Assembly (NCBI RefSeq): GCF_900115045.1
Contig: NZ_FOVC01000006.1
Coordinates: 124,001 to 188,000, forward strand
Source of the DNA: Izhakiella capsodis
GTDB taxonomy: Bacteria > Pseudomonadota > Gammaproteobacteria > Enterobacterales > Enterobacteriaceae
Direction: 5' to 3'
Length of the DNA: 64,000 nucleotides
Part shown: positions 26,257-35,593 of the stretch, one piece after another
How the letters are laid out: each line of letters opens with the position of its first letter
How positions within the stretch are numbered: the first letter of the stretch is position 1
The notes under the pieces: generated by a model
Seen by the model: the letters and a program-made list of their open reading frames with translations, nothing else
Database searches by the model: none
What the model was told of the DNA's origin: nothing
Translations under genes and position numbers: made by a program

Positions 26257-26420
26257 AATATTTACCTTTATCAGAGAGCCTTTCGGCGACAGAGGCTGAA
26301 TTGCAGAAACAAATCAAATTCGAATAAAACTCAAAGAGAAAGGCTGAAAGGCGGCACTAACATAGATGAGAAATAAAAAAACTAATTTTGAAACCGTCTG
26401 CTCATCAGACCAACGTGCCA
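26257..26420 (-). promoter_or_regulatory. Long cspA-type 5' leader
   Basis: On the minus strand the 160 or so bases before the csp start end in TCGCCGAAAGGC, then a pyrimidine-purine stretch, AAAGGTAA and ATG. The TCGCCGAAAGGC block (about 26279-26290) is the conserved element just upstream of the ribosome site in E. coli cspA-type mRNAs, whose long leaders fold differently in the cold. The start of the leader is estimated, since I could not place a promoter with confidence. From 26421 to 26831 I see only a weak inverted repeat (GGCATCG...CGATGCC near 26500). Confidence 0.65.
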
Positions 26421-26831
26421 TTAACGCACATATAAAATAGCTATGCAAGCTAAAAAATGACGATTCGACCGCAGATTTAAATCCTTAAAACCCGGCATCG
26501 TATGTATGCTTATCCGATGCCATAGCGGAAGTGTCATTGCCTGCAAGCCCAGGCACAGAATAAAGCCGCAGTTCAGCAGGCCTTCCTCTCACTCGTAAAC
26601 CCGGGTATTTATCTGCTCCCAGTAGCGCAACCTACCGCGGCGGATGGCCGCCAAAGCGGGCAAAGAAAAGTTGATGCTTACGTTTGAATCTTCCATTCAA
26701 AAAACGGGTTCATAAGTTACCGGTTTTTTATCTGTATTACCCGCTATCCTTTGCGTCGCGCCTCTTTTCTGACCAGGATTTTCATTAAGCCTCAGTGGGG
26801 GAGAAGTGAGTTCAGAAATGTTTTATCCTCG

Positions 26832-27077
26832 CTATTCATTGCCCCACTGATTGAGAAACATAGCAATTTCATCCATGCGCCCTGCGTCAATCCCCGTGCT
26901 TAAGACCATCTCTTTTTGTGCATTCTCGCTGATCTCCTCGTTATTCATCAGTCGGGTGATGAGCAACTGAAAATAGTACGCCAGGCTGTCACGTTCAGGC
27001 TCGCGCACCGGCCAGGCTGTTTCCTCAGAATATTCGTCCACGATATCGTAAAATTTTAGCGGTATTTTGTCATTCAT
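26832..27077 (-). CDS. ymjA: YmjA homologue (DUF2543)
   Basis: An 81-residue protein of unknown function with the same length as E. coli YmjA and the same ends: it starts with MNDKIPLKFYDIVDEYSEE and finishes IAMFLNQWGNE, with a central YFQLLITRLMNNEEIS helix. GGGA six bases before ATG supports the start. It lies 18 bases after the cold-shock-domain fusion gene and is probably in one operon with it. Confidence 0.88.
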   Translation of the reverse strand: MNDKIPLKFYDIVDEYSEETAWPVREPERDSLAYYFQLLITRLMNNEEISENAQKEMVLSTGIDAGRMDEIAMFLNQWGNE

Positions 27078-27095
27078 AAGTTATCCCAATTTATT

Positions 27096-27572
27096 TCATA
27101 CCTTGAGCATTTTTACCGTAGCATCCACATCAATCTCATCTTCCGAGAAGATTAATATTGTGTCATGGAAGGTGGTGATCGCCAGCTTTTTCACCGCACG
27201 TATTTCACCCGGTTTAGCGGTTGATTTCGGTCTGATATTCTCCATCAGGGTGCCTACCGATAGCACCGCATTTTCTTTATCAATACGGGTATCAGCGGGC
27301 ACATCCTCGCTATATACCAGATAAGACTTGATCGCGGTGAGTTTGAGCCGCTCACCCGCAATGTAGATATATTTACTCTCCGGTAGCACTTTCACCGCGT
27401 AGGCTGACAGCCCTTTGTTGTTGGTCGTCGGTTCAAAAGTTACCGCAGCATCTTTCTTGAGATGATCAGGATTGGTCACCTTAACCATATGAAAATAACG
27501 GTTATCACCTTTTTCGTCTTTGATGAATCCAAAGCCCTTCTCTTTAAACCAGGTTGTGATCGTTCCTTTCAT
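27096..27572 (-). CDS. Cold-shock-domain protein with a C-terminal extension
   Basis: A 158-residue protein whose first 65 residues form a cold-shock domain: MKGTITTWFKEKGFGFIKDE followed by NRYFHMVKV and AAVTFEPTTNNKGLSAYAVKV. Residues 66-158 form a second, mixed alpha/beta region (KYIYIAGERLKLTAIKSYLV, KKLAITTFHDTILIFSEDEI) that I cannot name. I chose MKGTITT at 27572. An upstream in-frame start at 27740 adds 56 residues with no family support. It precedes ymjA and lies about 800 bases from the csp-ymcF pair, so the area is rich in cold-shock-type genes. Confidence 0.8.
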   Translation of the reverse strand: MKGTITTWFKEKGFGFIKDEKGDNRYFHMVKVTNPDHLKKDAAVTFEPTTNNKGLSAYAVKVLPESKYIYIAGERLKLTAIKSYLVYSEDVPADTRIDKENAVLSVGTLMENIRPKSTAKPGEIRAVKKLAITTFHDTILIFSEDEIDVDATVKMLKV

Positions 27573-28009
27573 CGCTGTTTCGCCTACTGGTCGCTTATCT
27601 ACGTAATTTTGCAGTGCGAAGTGTAATGCACAATGCCAATGCAGACTACCTTTAGCGCCTCGTAAACGTCTGGATTGGCGTGAAACGCGCGGATGACATG
27701 TTTGGTAATACTTTGCATGTAGAGGGTTCTGCCCGTGCAAACTCAGAGTTTGGCGCTACTGATATGAAAAAGCATGCTGTTCAGGGCCTGACGGCCCAGG
27801 TATGGTGCCGTCCTGCTAATTAATGAACATCGCTTACAAGACTATTACAGCCAATGACTCTAACCTAATATACCGATAAATATTCTCTTTTTCTTTTGTT
27901 GAATCATTGGTGGGGAACAAGCGCTGTTCGCCCTTACACCACCAAATGATGAACCAAAGAGAAACCTTTCATCTGCCAGCGGCGATGCGCAGGCTATCAA
28001 GAAGCAAAC
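27573..28009. other. Stretch between the cold-shock fusion gene and the reductase remnant
   Basis: About 440 bases. The minus-strand part next to the fusion gene must hold its promoter. The remainder, about 27620-28009, has only broken frames. No RNA gene or repeat seen. Confidence 0.35.
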
Positions 28010-28980
28010 ATGAAATATATAAATTTGGGTTGTACAGGCCTGAAGGTAAGCCAGTTGTGTCTGAGCTGCATGAGCGATGGAAAACCCTAACCTTTGCCGC
28101 AGCAGGTCACAGTGACAGGAAGTCTCACGTTCTCTGCTCCGGCAGGCATTGGTGGCCGGCATTAATTTTTTCGACACTGCGGACATCTATTCGGGCGACA
28201 GCGTTGAAGGAATTGTCGGCCGGGCCATGCGCGACATGGCTTACCGTGACGAGATCGTGAATGCCACTTACGCGTTCTTCCCACAGCGAAACGCGCCAGA
28301 TGTTGGATTCCTGTCGCGCAAGATCCTGTTCCGGTCGATCGACGATAGACTGGTCAGACTGGGGATGGATTATGTCGATCTCTACCAGATCCATCGTTTC
28401 GATCACGGCACGCCCGGTAAGGGAAAGATGGCGGCGTTGCATGACATTGTGGAGGCCGGCAAAGTGCGTTATATAGGTGCTTCACTATGGAGGCATGGAG
28501 CTTCGTAAAAGTGCAGCATGTTGCTGAAGGTCACGGCTGGACCCGTTTTGTGTATATGCAACCGCAGTACACGCTACTTTATCGTGAAGAATAACGCGAG
28601 ATGCTGCCACAGTACCTGGATCAAGGGGGAAATGTTATCCCTGGAGCCCGATGGCGCGTGGTAAGTTGACACGAGACTGGAGCGAGAGCACCAGGCGAAG
28701 TGAAAACGATGCTTTCGCCATGAAGATCTACCAGAAGGCAGCCACGATGGATAAGCCTGTGGTCGATGTTGTGAACCATCATAGTGAGTCACAGGCTTAT
28801 GTTGCGCTCGCCTGGCTGATGTCAAAGCCAGTGATCACTGCCCCACCCATGGGGGCGACAAAAACCGAGCATCTCCACAGCACTTGGCGCGTTAGATTTC
28901 TGCTTAGCGCTGCGGAGATCACCAAGCTGAAAGCTTTTTATCTGCAGCACCCGGTGGATGGCATGATCCCCCCTGCCGGC
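28010..28980 (+). pseudogene. Decayed aldo/keto reductase (YajO-like)
   Basis: The family can be followed across three frames. It starts MKYINLGCTGLKVSQLCL at 28010 and meets a stop after about 26 codons. GINFFDTADIYSGDSVEGIVG through LGMDYVDLYQIHRF and EAGKVRYIGAS follows at 28155-28490. Then come a fragment WTRFVYMQPQYTLLYREE with a stop and a last piece SQAYVALAWLMSKPVITAPPMGA. The conserved catalytic Asp/Tyr region is present but the frame is broken at several points. An intact copy would be a 320-residue NADPH-dependent oxidoreductase. Confidence 0.85.
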
Positions 28981-29027
28981 GACTCCGTCGACGCTCACCA
29001 GACCATCAGTCGTATAAATTTTGCTCG

Positions 29028-29324
29028 TCACTGGTCCCGTCGTTTTTCGAAGACGCCTTTGGCAACAGGCAGCGCAGACATGGCATTCGGCCAGCCTGCA
29101 TAAAACGCAAGATGAGTGATGGCCGCAGCGGCCTGTCCCTGCGTCAGTCCGCTGTCCATTGCGCGATTCAGGTGATAGGCGATCTCCTCAACATGGCCGT
29201 TGCAAATTAACGTAGCTAAAGTGATGAGACTGCGATCGCGTGGAGCAGGGCCTGGGCGTAGCCACAAGTCACGATACGATATCAGAATGAATGAAGACGA
29301 CCCGACGCCTGGCGGTCGATACAT
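29028..29324 (-). pseudogene. Carboxymuconolactone decarboxylase family fragment
   Basis: The 98-residue frame contains LWLRPGPAPRDRSLITLATL, HLNRAMDSGLTQGQAAAAIT and HLAFYAGWPNAMSALPVAK, the core of AhpD/CMD-like proteins. The usual N-terminal 30-40 residues are missing and replaced by an unrelated stretch (MYRPPGVGSSSF), and the usual active-site CxxC/H pattern is not visible. It converges on the broken aldo/keto reductase. Such pairs are common in intact form, so both are probably decaying together. A functional short form cannot be excluded. Confidence 0.6.
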
Positions 29325-29413
29325 TTATCTCTATCCAGGGTAAACGAAGCACCGTCAGCCTCTCCTGCTGAATATCGCCAGCGATTCCCCGACTAAAGAG
29401 CTTTACATAACAT

Positions 29414-30667
29414 TCAGCTTCGTTGTAAATCCTGGCCGAAAGCGACCCACTTATAAGTGGTCAGCGCTTCCAATCCCATTGGGCCACGGGCATGAAGTTT
29501 CTGAGTGCTTACGGCAACTTCAGCGCCGAGGCCGAACTGACCGCCATCAGTGAAACGCGTGCTGGCGTTGACGAATACTGCCGCCGAGTCCACCTGGGTG
29601 ACAAAACGTTCAGCGTTGGCGATATTGCGGGTCAGGATCGCGTCAGTGTGCTGAGTGCTGTATTCGCGAATATGGGCGACCGCATCGTCAATGTCATCCA
29701 CCAGCTTCACGTTAAGATCAAGCGACAGCCATTCTTCACGGTATTCGCAGTTCTGCACCGGGCTGACCGTTGCCGGGCCCGGTCGTAACTGCGCGATAAC
29801 GTTATCGTCCGCATGCAATTTAATGCCCTCCTGTGCCATACGAGCGCAAAAAGGTGCCAGAAAATGTCCGGCTACATTGCGATGTACCAGCAGAGTTTCC
29901 AGCGAATTGCAGGCGCCAGGGCGCTGCTTTTTAGCGTTGACGATAATCGCCAGCGCCGCCTCGATCTCCATACTCTCATCAACAAAAATATGGCAAACGC
30001 CAATGCCACCGGTAATGACAGGGATGGTGGAGTTTTCCCGACATAGCTTATGCAGCGCGGCGCCCCCACGCGGGATCAGCATGTCAATGTAGCGATCCAG
30101 TTTCAGCATCTGGTTAACCAACTCGCGGTCAGGATTTTCAATAGCCTGAACCGCGCTTTTCGGTAAGCCATGTTTTGCCAATGCACGCTGTATAACCTGA
30201 ACCGTTGCAGCATTAGTGCGGTAGGTTTCTTTACCGCCGCGCAGAATAGCGGCATTACCGGTTTTCAGGCACAGTGAAGCAACGTCGACAGTGACGTTGG
30301 GTCGTGCTTCGTAAATGACGCCGACAACCCCCAACGGCACGCGACGGCGTTCGATACGCAGGCCGTTATCGAGCAGGCCGCCATCAATTATCTGTCCAAT
30401 CGGATCGGCCAATCGGCACACCTGGCGCACGTCACTGGCAATGCCCTGTAAACGGAGCGGATTTAACAGAAGGCGATCAAGCAGTGCCTCGCTCATGCCG
30501 TTCTGACGCGCATCCACCAAATCCAGCGCATTCGCACTGAGGATAATATGGCTATCTGCTTCAAGCTGATCGGCAATGGTTAACAGTACCTGGTTTTTTT
30601 CCGTACTGGAAAGCTGCGCAATATGGTAAGACGCATTCTTTGCAGCCTGCCCTATCTGTTCAAGCAT
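29414..30667 (-). CDS. proA: Glutamate-5-semialdehyde dehydrogenase (gamma-glutamyl phosphate reductase)
   Basis: ProA reduces glutamyl-5-phosphate with NADPH in proline synthesis. The 417-residue length equals E. coli ProA. The aldehyde-dehydrogenase-type catalytic Cys lies in KKQRPGACNSLETLLVH. Other conserved blocks are GVVGVIYEARPNVTVD, AILRGGKETYRTN, DMLIPRGGAALHKL, STRFTDGGQFGLGAEVAVST and GPMGLEALTTYKWV. It follows proB by 11 bases, forming the proBA operon. Confidence 0.98.
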   Translation of the reverse strand: MLEQIGQAAKNASYHIAQLSSTEKNQVLLTIADQLEADSHIILSANALDLVDARQNGMSEALLDRLLLNPLRLQGIASDVRQVCRLADPIGQIIDGGLLDNGLRIERRRVPLGVVGVIYEARPNVTVDVASLCLKTGNAAILRGGKETYRTNAATVQVIQRALAKHGLPKSAVQAIENPDRELVNQMLKLDRYIDMLIPRGGAALHKLCRENSTIPVITGGIGVCHIFVDESMEIEAALAIIVNAKKQRPGACNSLETLLVHRNVAGHFLAPFCARMAQEGIKLHADDNVIAQLRPGPATVSPVQNCEYREEWLSLDLNVKLVDDIDDAVAHIREYSTQHTDAILTRNIANAERFVTQVDSAAVFVNASTRFTDGGQFGLGAEVAVSTQKLHARGPMGLEALTTYKWVAFGQDLQRS

Positions 30668-30678
30668 TTTTTGCCTCT

Positions 30679-31782
30679 TTAGCTGACGATCATATCATCG
30701 CGATGAACAGCAACAGGACCATATTCATAGCCCAGAATAGTGCTGATCTGCCGGGAGTGATGCCCGGCAATCATCCGCATTGCGTCGCTATTGTAACGCG
30801 ATACCCCGTGCGCAATATCCAGCCCTTGCAGACTGCGAATACGAATAACTTCTCCACGGGAAAAGTTGCCGCTGATTGTACGGACACCTTTCGGCAGCAG
30901 AGAGCTGCCGCGCTCAAGAATAGCGCTAATCGCGCCATCATCCACAATGATCTCTCCGGCGGGCGGTGCGCCAAATATCCAGCGCTTGCGGTTCTCCAGC
31001 GGCGTTTCCATAGCGTGAAAACGGGTGCCGACCGGGGTGCCGGTAATGACCTCGGCTATCACACCAGGCTTGCTGCCAGCGGCAATAATGGTATCGATAC
31101 CGGCGCGGCAGGCAACATCAGCCGCCTGTAGCTTGGTCGCCATACCGCCGGTGCCGAGGCCAGAGACGCTGTCACCGGCAATGGTGCGCAGCGCGTCATC
31201 GATGCTGTGAACGTCGGCAATCAACTCAGCATTGGGGTCATTACGCGGATCGCCGGTGAACAATCCCGGCTGATCGGTGAGCAGTAATAATTTGTCTGCC
31301 CCGGCGAGGATCGCAGCCAGTGCCGACAGATTATCGTTGTCGCCAACTTTAATTTCAGCGGTGGCAACCGCGTCATTTTCATTGATAACCGGAACAATAT
31401 GGTTGTCGAGCAGTGCTCGCAGCGTATCGCGGGCGTTGAGAAAACGTTCGCGATCTTCCAGGTCGGCACGGGTCAGCAGCATCTGACCAATATGGATACC
31501 ATAGATAGAAAAAAGTTGCTCCCACAGTTGTATCAAACGACTTTGCCCTACTGCAGCCAGCAGCTGTTTTGAGGCGATTGTCGGCGGCAACTCCGGGTAG
31601 CCCAGGTGTTCACGCCCCGCAGCCATTGCGCCTGAAGTGACAATCACAATCCGATGGCCAGCGGCGTGAAGCCGTGCGCACTGGCGTACCAACTCCACAA
31701 TATGGGCCCGATTCAACCGACGCGATCCGCCGGTCAGTACGCTGGTCCCCAGTTTGACGACCAGGGTCTGGCTGCTGCTCAT
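30679..31782 (-). CDS. proB: Glutamate 5-kinase
   Basis: ProB phosphorylates glutamate, the first and proline-inhibited step of proline synthesis. The 367-residue protein has an N-terminal amino acid kinase domain (VVKLGTSVLTGG, VTSGAMAAGREHLG, INENDAVATAEIKVGDNDNL, TDQPGLFTGDPR, GTGGMATKLQAAD). A C-terminal PUA domain begins near residue 275. It is divergent from phoE, as in E. coli. Confidence 0.98.
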   Translation of the reverse strand: MSSSQTLVVKLGTSVLTGGSRRLNRAHIVELVRQCARLHAAGHRIVIVTSGAMAAGREHLGYPELPPTIASKQLLAAVGQSRLIQLWEQLFSIYGIHIGQMLLTRADLEDRERFLNARDTLRALLDNHIVPVINENDAVATAEIKVGDNDNLSALAAILAGADKLLLLTDQPGLFTGDPRNDPNAELIADVHSIDDALRTIAGDSVSGLGTGGMATKLQAADVACRAGIDTIIAAGSKPGVIAEVITGTPVGTRFHAMETPLENRKRWIFGAPPAGEIIVDDGAISAILERGSSLLPKGVRTISGNFSRGEVIRIRSLQGLDIAHGVSRYNSDAMRMIAGHHSRQISTILGYEYGPVAVHRDDMIVS

Positions 31783-31918
31783 TTTGTCCTGCCATAGCTA
31801 AAAAAATTTATTGAGCAGACTTTTTATCAGGAGTCGCCGAGGAAACCAACTCCTGGCAGGGGAAATGTCAAAATTAGCAGGACAGTTCATAGCCTGAGAA
31901 GTTCACGGGAAACATATT

Positions 31919-31940
31919 CTGTAAAAAATTGAAATAAAAA
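31919..31940 (+). promoter_or_regulatory. Possible Pho box upstream of phoE
   Basis: CTGTAAAAAATTGAAATAAAA lies about 115 bases before the phoE start. It resembles two degenerate PhoB half-sites (CTGTAAA and TTGAAAT, 11 bases apart). The match is much weaker than at phoB. In E. coli phoE is PhoB-activated, which is the main reason to suspect this site. Confidence 0.3.
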
Positions 31941-32052
31941 CGTCAACAAAAGTAGGTAAACTACCCCCGAAATACCGGACGGATTGGGTACACAAACTGC
32001 CGGTATAACAGCCATTTAAGGCATAAAACTACTCATTCGGGATCGATAGCAA

Positions 32053-33180
32053 ATGAAAAAGTACGTACTGGTAGCCGTTTTAGCGGCTATGGCAGTTCCT
32101 GCCAGCGCTAACGCAGCAGAAATCTATAACAAAGACGGTAACAAGCTGGATTTCTACGGCAAGCTAAAAGCTATGCATTATTTCAGCGATAATAGCCTCA
32201 GCAATGGCGACAAGTCTTATTTTCGCATGGGTTTTAGAGGTGAGACAAAAATCAACGATCTCATCACAGGTTATGGCCAGTGGGAATCTCAGTTCAATGT
32301 GAACAACTCTGAGGGTGCTGATGCCAATAACGGCAACAAAACTCGTTTAGGCTTTGCTGGCCTGAAGTTTGGCGATATCGGTTCATTTGATTATGGCCGA
32401 AACTTCGGTGTGCTCTACGACGTTGAAAGCTGGACCGATATGTTCCCGGAATTCGGCGGGGACGGCAGCGCTCATACAGATAACTTCATGACTCAGCGCG
32501 CAACCGGGGTGGCAACCTATCGTAATAACGACTTCTTTGGCCTGATCCCCGGACTGAAAGTGGCTTTGCAGTACCAGGGTAAAAACAGCGAAGATACCGC
32601 AAACTTACGCGCCCCCACCACAGGTAATGGCGATGGATACGGTGTCTCATTATCCTATGCCATTCCGGAAACCGGCCTGTCAATCAGCAGTGCTTTCACT
32701 TCGTCCGATCGCACCGCTGAGCAGCAGTCACTGGTATTTGGTCACGGCAATAAGGCCGAAGCATTTGGTGGCGGCATCAAGTATGACGCAAACGGCCTCT
32801 ATCTGGCGGCCATTTATACCCAAACCTATAATATGACGCCCTTTATCACCACTAACGCGATTGCGGGCACGACCAACACCACCTCTGGTACCTATGCTGG
32901 CATGGCGAATAAAGCGACAGACGTTGAAGTGCTGGCGCAGTATCAGTTCAATTCTGGTCTACGCCCGTCACTCGGCTACGTGCAGACCACAGGCCACGAT
33001 ATTGAGCGTGGCATCGGCGATGCTGACCTGGTTAAATATATCGATGTGGGTGCCACTTATTTCTTCAACAAAAATATGTCCGCAATGGTTGACTACAAAA
33101 TCAATCAGCTGAACAGTAACAATAAACTGGCCCTGAATAACGACGACGTGGTTGCACTTGGTCTGACCTACTTGTTCTGA
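32053..33180 (+). CDS. phoE: Outer membrane porin PhoE (OmpC/OmpF family)
   Basis: A 375-residue trimeric porin. The signal peptide MKKYVLVAVLAAMAVPASANA is cleaved before AEIYNKDG, and the chain ends in the beta-barrel signature ALGLTYLF. The loop-3 constriction segment MFPEFGGDGSAHTDNFM is of the PhoE/OmpC type, and positively charged loops would favour anions. The position between proB and crl is that of phoE in E. coli, which is the strongest reason for this name over ompC or ompF. An eight-base stem hairpin (33187-33214) follows the stop. Confidence 0.88.
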   Translation: MKKYVLVAVLAAMAVPASANAAEIYNKDGNKLDFYGKLKAMHYFSDNSLSNGDKSYFRMGFRGETKINDLITGYGQWESQFNVNNSEGADANNGNKTRLGFAGLKFGDIGSFDYGRNFGVLYDVESWTDMFPEFGGDGSAHTDNFMTQRATGVATYRNNDFFGLIPGLKVALQYQGKNSEDTANLRAPTTGNGDGYGVSLSYAIPETGLSISSAFTSSDRTAEQQSLVFGHGNKAEAFGGGIKYDANGLYLAAIYTQTYNMTPFITTNAIAGTTNTTSGTYAGMANKATDVEVLAQYQFNSGLRPSLGYVQTTGHDIERGIGDADLVKYIDVGATYFFNKNMSAMVDYKINQLNSNNKLALNNDDVVALGLTYLF

Positions 33181-33231
33181 TATAAACCGCTACGCCTGAT
33201 CAAAGACGTAGCGGCCAATTGTTATGTGTCG

Positions 33232-33259
33232 ATGAAAAAGGCTGGAAATTCCAGCCTTT
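33232..33259 (-). terminator. Terminator between crl and phoE
   Basis: A nine-base perfect stem (AAAGGCTGG with CCAGCCTTT) with a five-base loop is followed on the minus strand by TTTTTCAT, so it best serves crl. On the plus strand the tail is weaker (TAATCTT), but it could also back up phoE. Confidence 0.75.
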
Positions 33260-33266
33260 AATCTTA

Positions 33267-33677
33267 CTAACTGCTCTGAGCGCTTAATGCCACTGGCTTA
33301 TCGTTAAAATCTGCCGCCGGCTTAAGTGCCAATTGGTGTTCTGACAGCAGGTCTTTCAGACGCTGGTGAAAATTGCGCAGGGTTTCTTCCAGTCGCTTAT
33401 TATTCTCTTTGCCCTTAACCGCTGTTTCCTGCCACAGCCCCTGTTTGTCGAACAGACCAAAATAGTATTTGTAGGTGAAGTGATCTTGTTTAGCTTCCAG
33501 TTCCATCCACCAACCCCAAAATTCCCGGCTTTCCGGCTCTGGCTTAACGTTCACGCATACGGCAAGACAGTCGAAGAAGAAGTAATTACCTTCACATTTA
33601 CCTTCACGAATATAGGGCCCCAGCGCCGTGAACTGTTTGATAAATTTACTTCGCAGGTGCCCACTTGGTAAGGTCAT
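33267..33677 (-). CDS. crl: Sigma factor-binding protein Crl
   Basis: Crl binds sigma-S and helps it form holoenzyme, so it boosts stationary-phase genes such as those for curli. The 136-residue product matches E. coli Crl (133) in MTLPSGHLRSKFIKQFTALG, YIREGKCEGNYFFFDCLAVC and SREFWGWWMELEAK, including the DCLAVCVNVKP core. It converges on phoE and is followed by frsA in the same direction, as in E. coli. Confidence 0.96.
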   Translation of the reverse strand: MTLPSGHLRSKFIKQFTALGPYIREGKCEGNYFFFDCLAVCVNVKPEPESREFWGWWMELEAKQDHFTYKYYFGLFDKQGLWQETAVKGKENNKRLEETLRNFHQRLKDLLSEHQLALKPAADFNDKPVALSAQSS

Positions 33678-33729
33678 ATCGCGCGTTCCTGTTATTAGTC
33701 AATGAGTAATGCCCGTCAATAGTAGCAAC

Positions 33730-34980
33730 TCAGGCGCCGACGTGCCTGGCTATCCATTGTGAAATTTGTTGTAAAGCGTGCTGAAAACTCTGCATAACCG
33801 GCGTCGCCGGAATGCTAAGCAGCGCTCCCTGCGTTGAAGACTGGTTTATCAACTGTGAATCTGACTCCGGACTGAAAGGGTCGCCGGGCCAGTAGCATGA
33901 CAGCATCGGCGTTGGGCAACGTCGCCCCAGCAATCCCTGAACCTTTAACGAATAGCAGTTCAGCTCGCGGCGTAATGCTTCATCGCTGGCATGGGTCATT
34001 CCCAGACGACTGGCAAGCAAATCGGCATACATTGCGGGTATCGCATCCTGCTGCCGGGGATCGCTGAGCAGACTGTGAACAATCGGTCCCATGCAGGCCA
34101 CCCCCTTCAGACGCGATGTTTCAAGATAAGCCAGACGCACTGCGATGCTGGCACCAAACCGGTAGCCGAATGCTGACACTCGCGTAGGGTCAATCCAGGG
34201 AATATCGACCAGCTGCCTGAGCACCTGCTGATGGAGAAAGCTGGCATCCTCGGTCAGTTTCCACCTGGCAGAAAAGCCGACCGAAGGCAGATCAATCGTC
34301 AGCATAGCCAGTCCAAGCGGGGCAAAATAATCATGGAACAGTCGGTAGTGGTCGCTTTGCAAAGCATCAAGAGCGCCACAGATGAGTACCGTAGGGTAAG
34401 GCGCGCTGACACCCGCTGGCATATGCAAAAAACCGTTGATGGCCCCTCCGCCGGAAATAGTAAAACTCAGTTCTTTCAGTTCGCCGGGCAAATAGCAGGC
34501 TGCCTGCTCATAGGCCCGGTTGGCCAGTACTTGCGCCTGCTCAGCAAGCGGATCTCCCTTAAGATAAGGATAGCCAGCGAGACTGAACAACGTCGCGGCA
34601 CGCATCCAGCAATCACCGGCTTGTGGGGTCTCTTCCAGCGACTGAGCTTTATCCTGCCACTCCGCAGCCTGCTTTGACCATTCATATATCCAGTTACCGT
34701 TACGGTAACCGATAACGGTGTCTAACTGGTGCTGCTGCGTGCGCGCTTCCTGACTGTTCGCAATGCGTGCCATCACTTCAATCAGCTCGATAGGCGGGAT
34801 GCCACGCCAGATCCACAGCAAGCGGTTTATCATGCGATACCAGCTGGGCTGATTTTCACCGTCAAGCGCGGTATGGATCGCACCGGGGTGTGGATGGGAC
34901 TGACGCCGAATTAAAGAGGAAGTTTCAGGATGTTTGAAGCGGGGTTTAAAGAGTTCTTCACTTAAATTTTTTGATGTCAT
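33730..34980 (-). CDS. frsA: FrsA (YafA), alpha/beta-hydrolase-fold protein
   Basis: FrsA is an alpha/beta-hydrolase-fold protein known for binding unphosphorylated enzyme IIA-Glc, with disputed esterase or fermentation-related activity. The 416-residue product begins LSEELFKPRFKHPETSSL and shows RLLWIWRGIPPIELIEV, TVLICGALDALQSDHYRLF, LTIDLPSVGFSARWKLT and FGYRFGASIAVRLAYLE. The segment normally holding a nucleophilic serine in this fold reads GYRFGAS, so a classic GxSxG is lacking, as in E. coli FrsA. GGGGGAG precedes ATG 34980. Confidence 0.93.
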   Translation of the reverse strand: MTSKNLSEELFKPRFKHPETSSLIRRQSHPHPGAIHTALDGENQPSWYRMINRLLWIWRGIPPIELIEVMARIANSQEARTQQHQLDTVIGYRNGNWIYEWSKQAAEWQDKAQSLEETPQAGDCWMRAATLFSLAGYPYLKGDPLAEQAQVLANRAYEQAACYLPGELKELSFTISGGGAINGFLHMPAGVSAPYPTVLICGALDALQSDHYRLFHDYFAPLGLAMLTIDLPSVGFSARWKLTEDASFLHQQVLRQLVDIPWIDPTRVSAFGYRFGASIAVRLAYLETSRLKGVACMGPIVHSLLSDPRQQDAIPAMYADLLASRLGMTHASDEALRRELNCYSLKVQGLLGRRCPTPMLSCYWPGDPFSPESDSQLINQSSTQGALLSIPATPVMQSFQHALQQISQWIARHVGA

Positions 34981-35134
34981 TATCAGGTCTCCCCCGGATA
35001 GTGCATTGCATCGACAGATAGCAAAGCACTGGGATGCATGACACGGATCGGCAAGTTAACCGCCCGCCAAGGCAAAATACGCAATGAACCTGAAACATAG
35101 CGTAATAAGCAGGCGATGTCCTGATCGATGTCAA

Positions 35135-35593
35135 TCAGCTCTTAACTATCGGTGGAACGTAAACCACCCCCATATCCCAGGGTTGCTCAATCCAGGTGTC
35201 CTGCGGAATATCCACCTGATAGTCGTCAACCAACGGCCGACCAGCAGGCTTGGCGAAAACGGTGATAAAGCGCGCTTTTGGGTACATTTCGCGGATTGCC
35301 TGAGCTGTCCCACCGGTATCAACCAGGTCATCTACGACGATGAAACCTTCACCGTCTCCCTCGGCGCGTTTAAGAATATGCATGTCGCGCTGATTATCAT
35401 GATCGTAACTGGAGATACAGACAGTGTCGACGTAGCGAATATTGAGCTCACGAGCCAGCAGGGAAGCGGGAACTAATCCACCACGACTGACGGCAATAAT
35501 GCCTTTCCATTGTGTTACCGGCAGCAGACGCTCGGCGAGTTTACGAACATGTATTTGCAGCATATCCCAGGTAACGACGTATTTTTCACTCAT
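35135..35593 (-). CDS. gpt: Xanthine-guanine phosphoribosyltransferase
   Basis: Gpt salvages guanine and xanthine with PRPP. The 152-residue product from MSEKYVVTWDML equals the E. coli length. It has the PRPP-binding motif FIVVDDLVDTGGTA, the N-terminal loop IAVSRGGLVPA, and the purine-site segment WIEQPWDMGVVYVPP. An upstream in-frame start at 35620 would add nine unsupported residues. It lies downstream of the divergent pepD gene, as in E. coli. Confidence 0.97.
   Translation of the reverse strand: MSEKYVVTWDMLQIHVRKLAERLLPVTQWKGIIAVSRGGLVPASLLARELNIRYVDTVCISSYDHDNQRDMHILKRAEGDGEGFIVVDDLVDTGGTAQAIREMYPKARFITVFAKPAGRPLVDDYQVDIPQDTWIEQPWDMGVVYVPPIVKS

Noticed and set aside
31783..32052. A strong Pho box for phoE
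   Set aside because: Only a degenerate match was found, so it is listed with low confidence and not as a firm operator.
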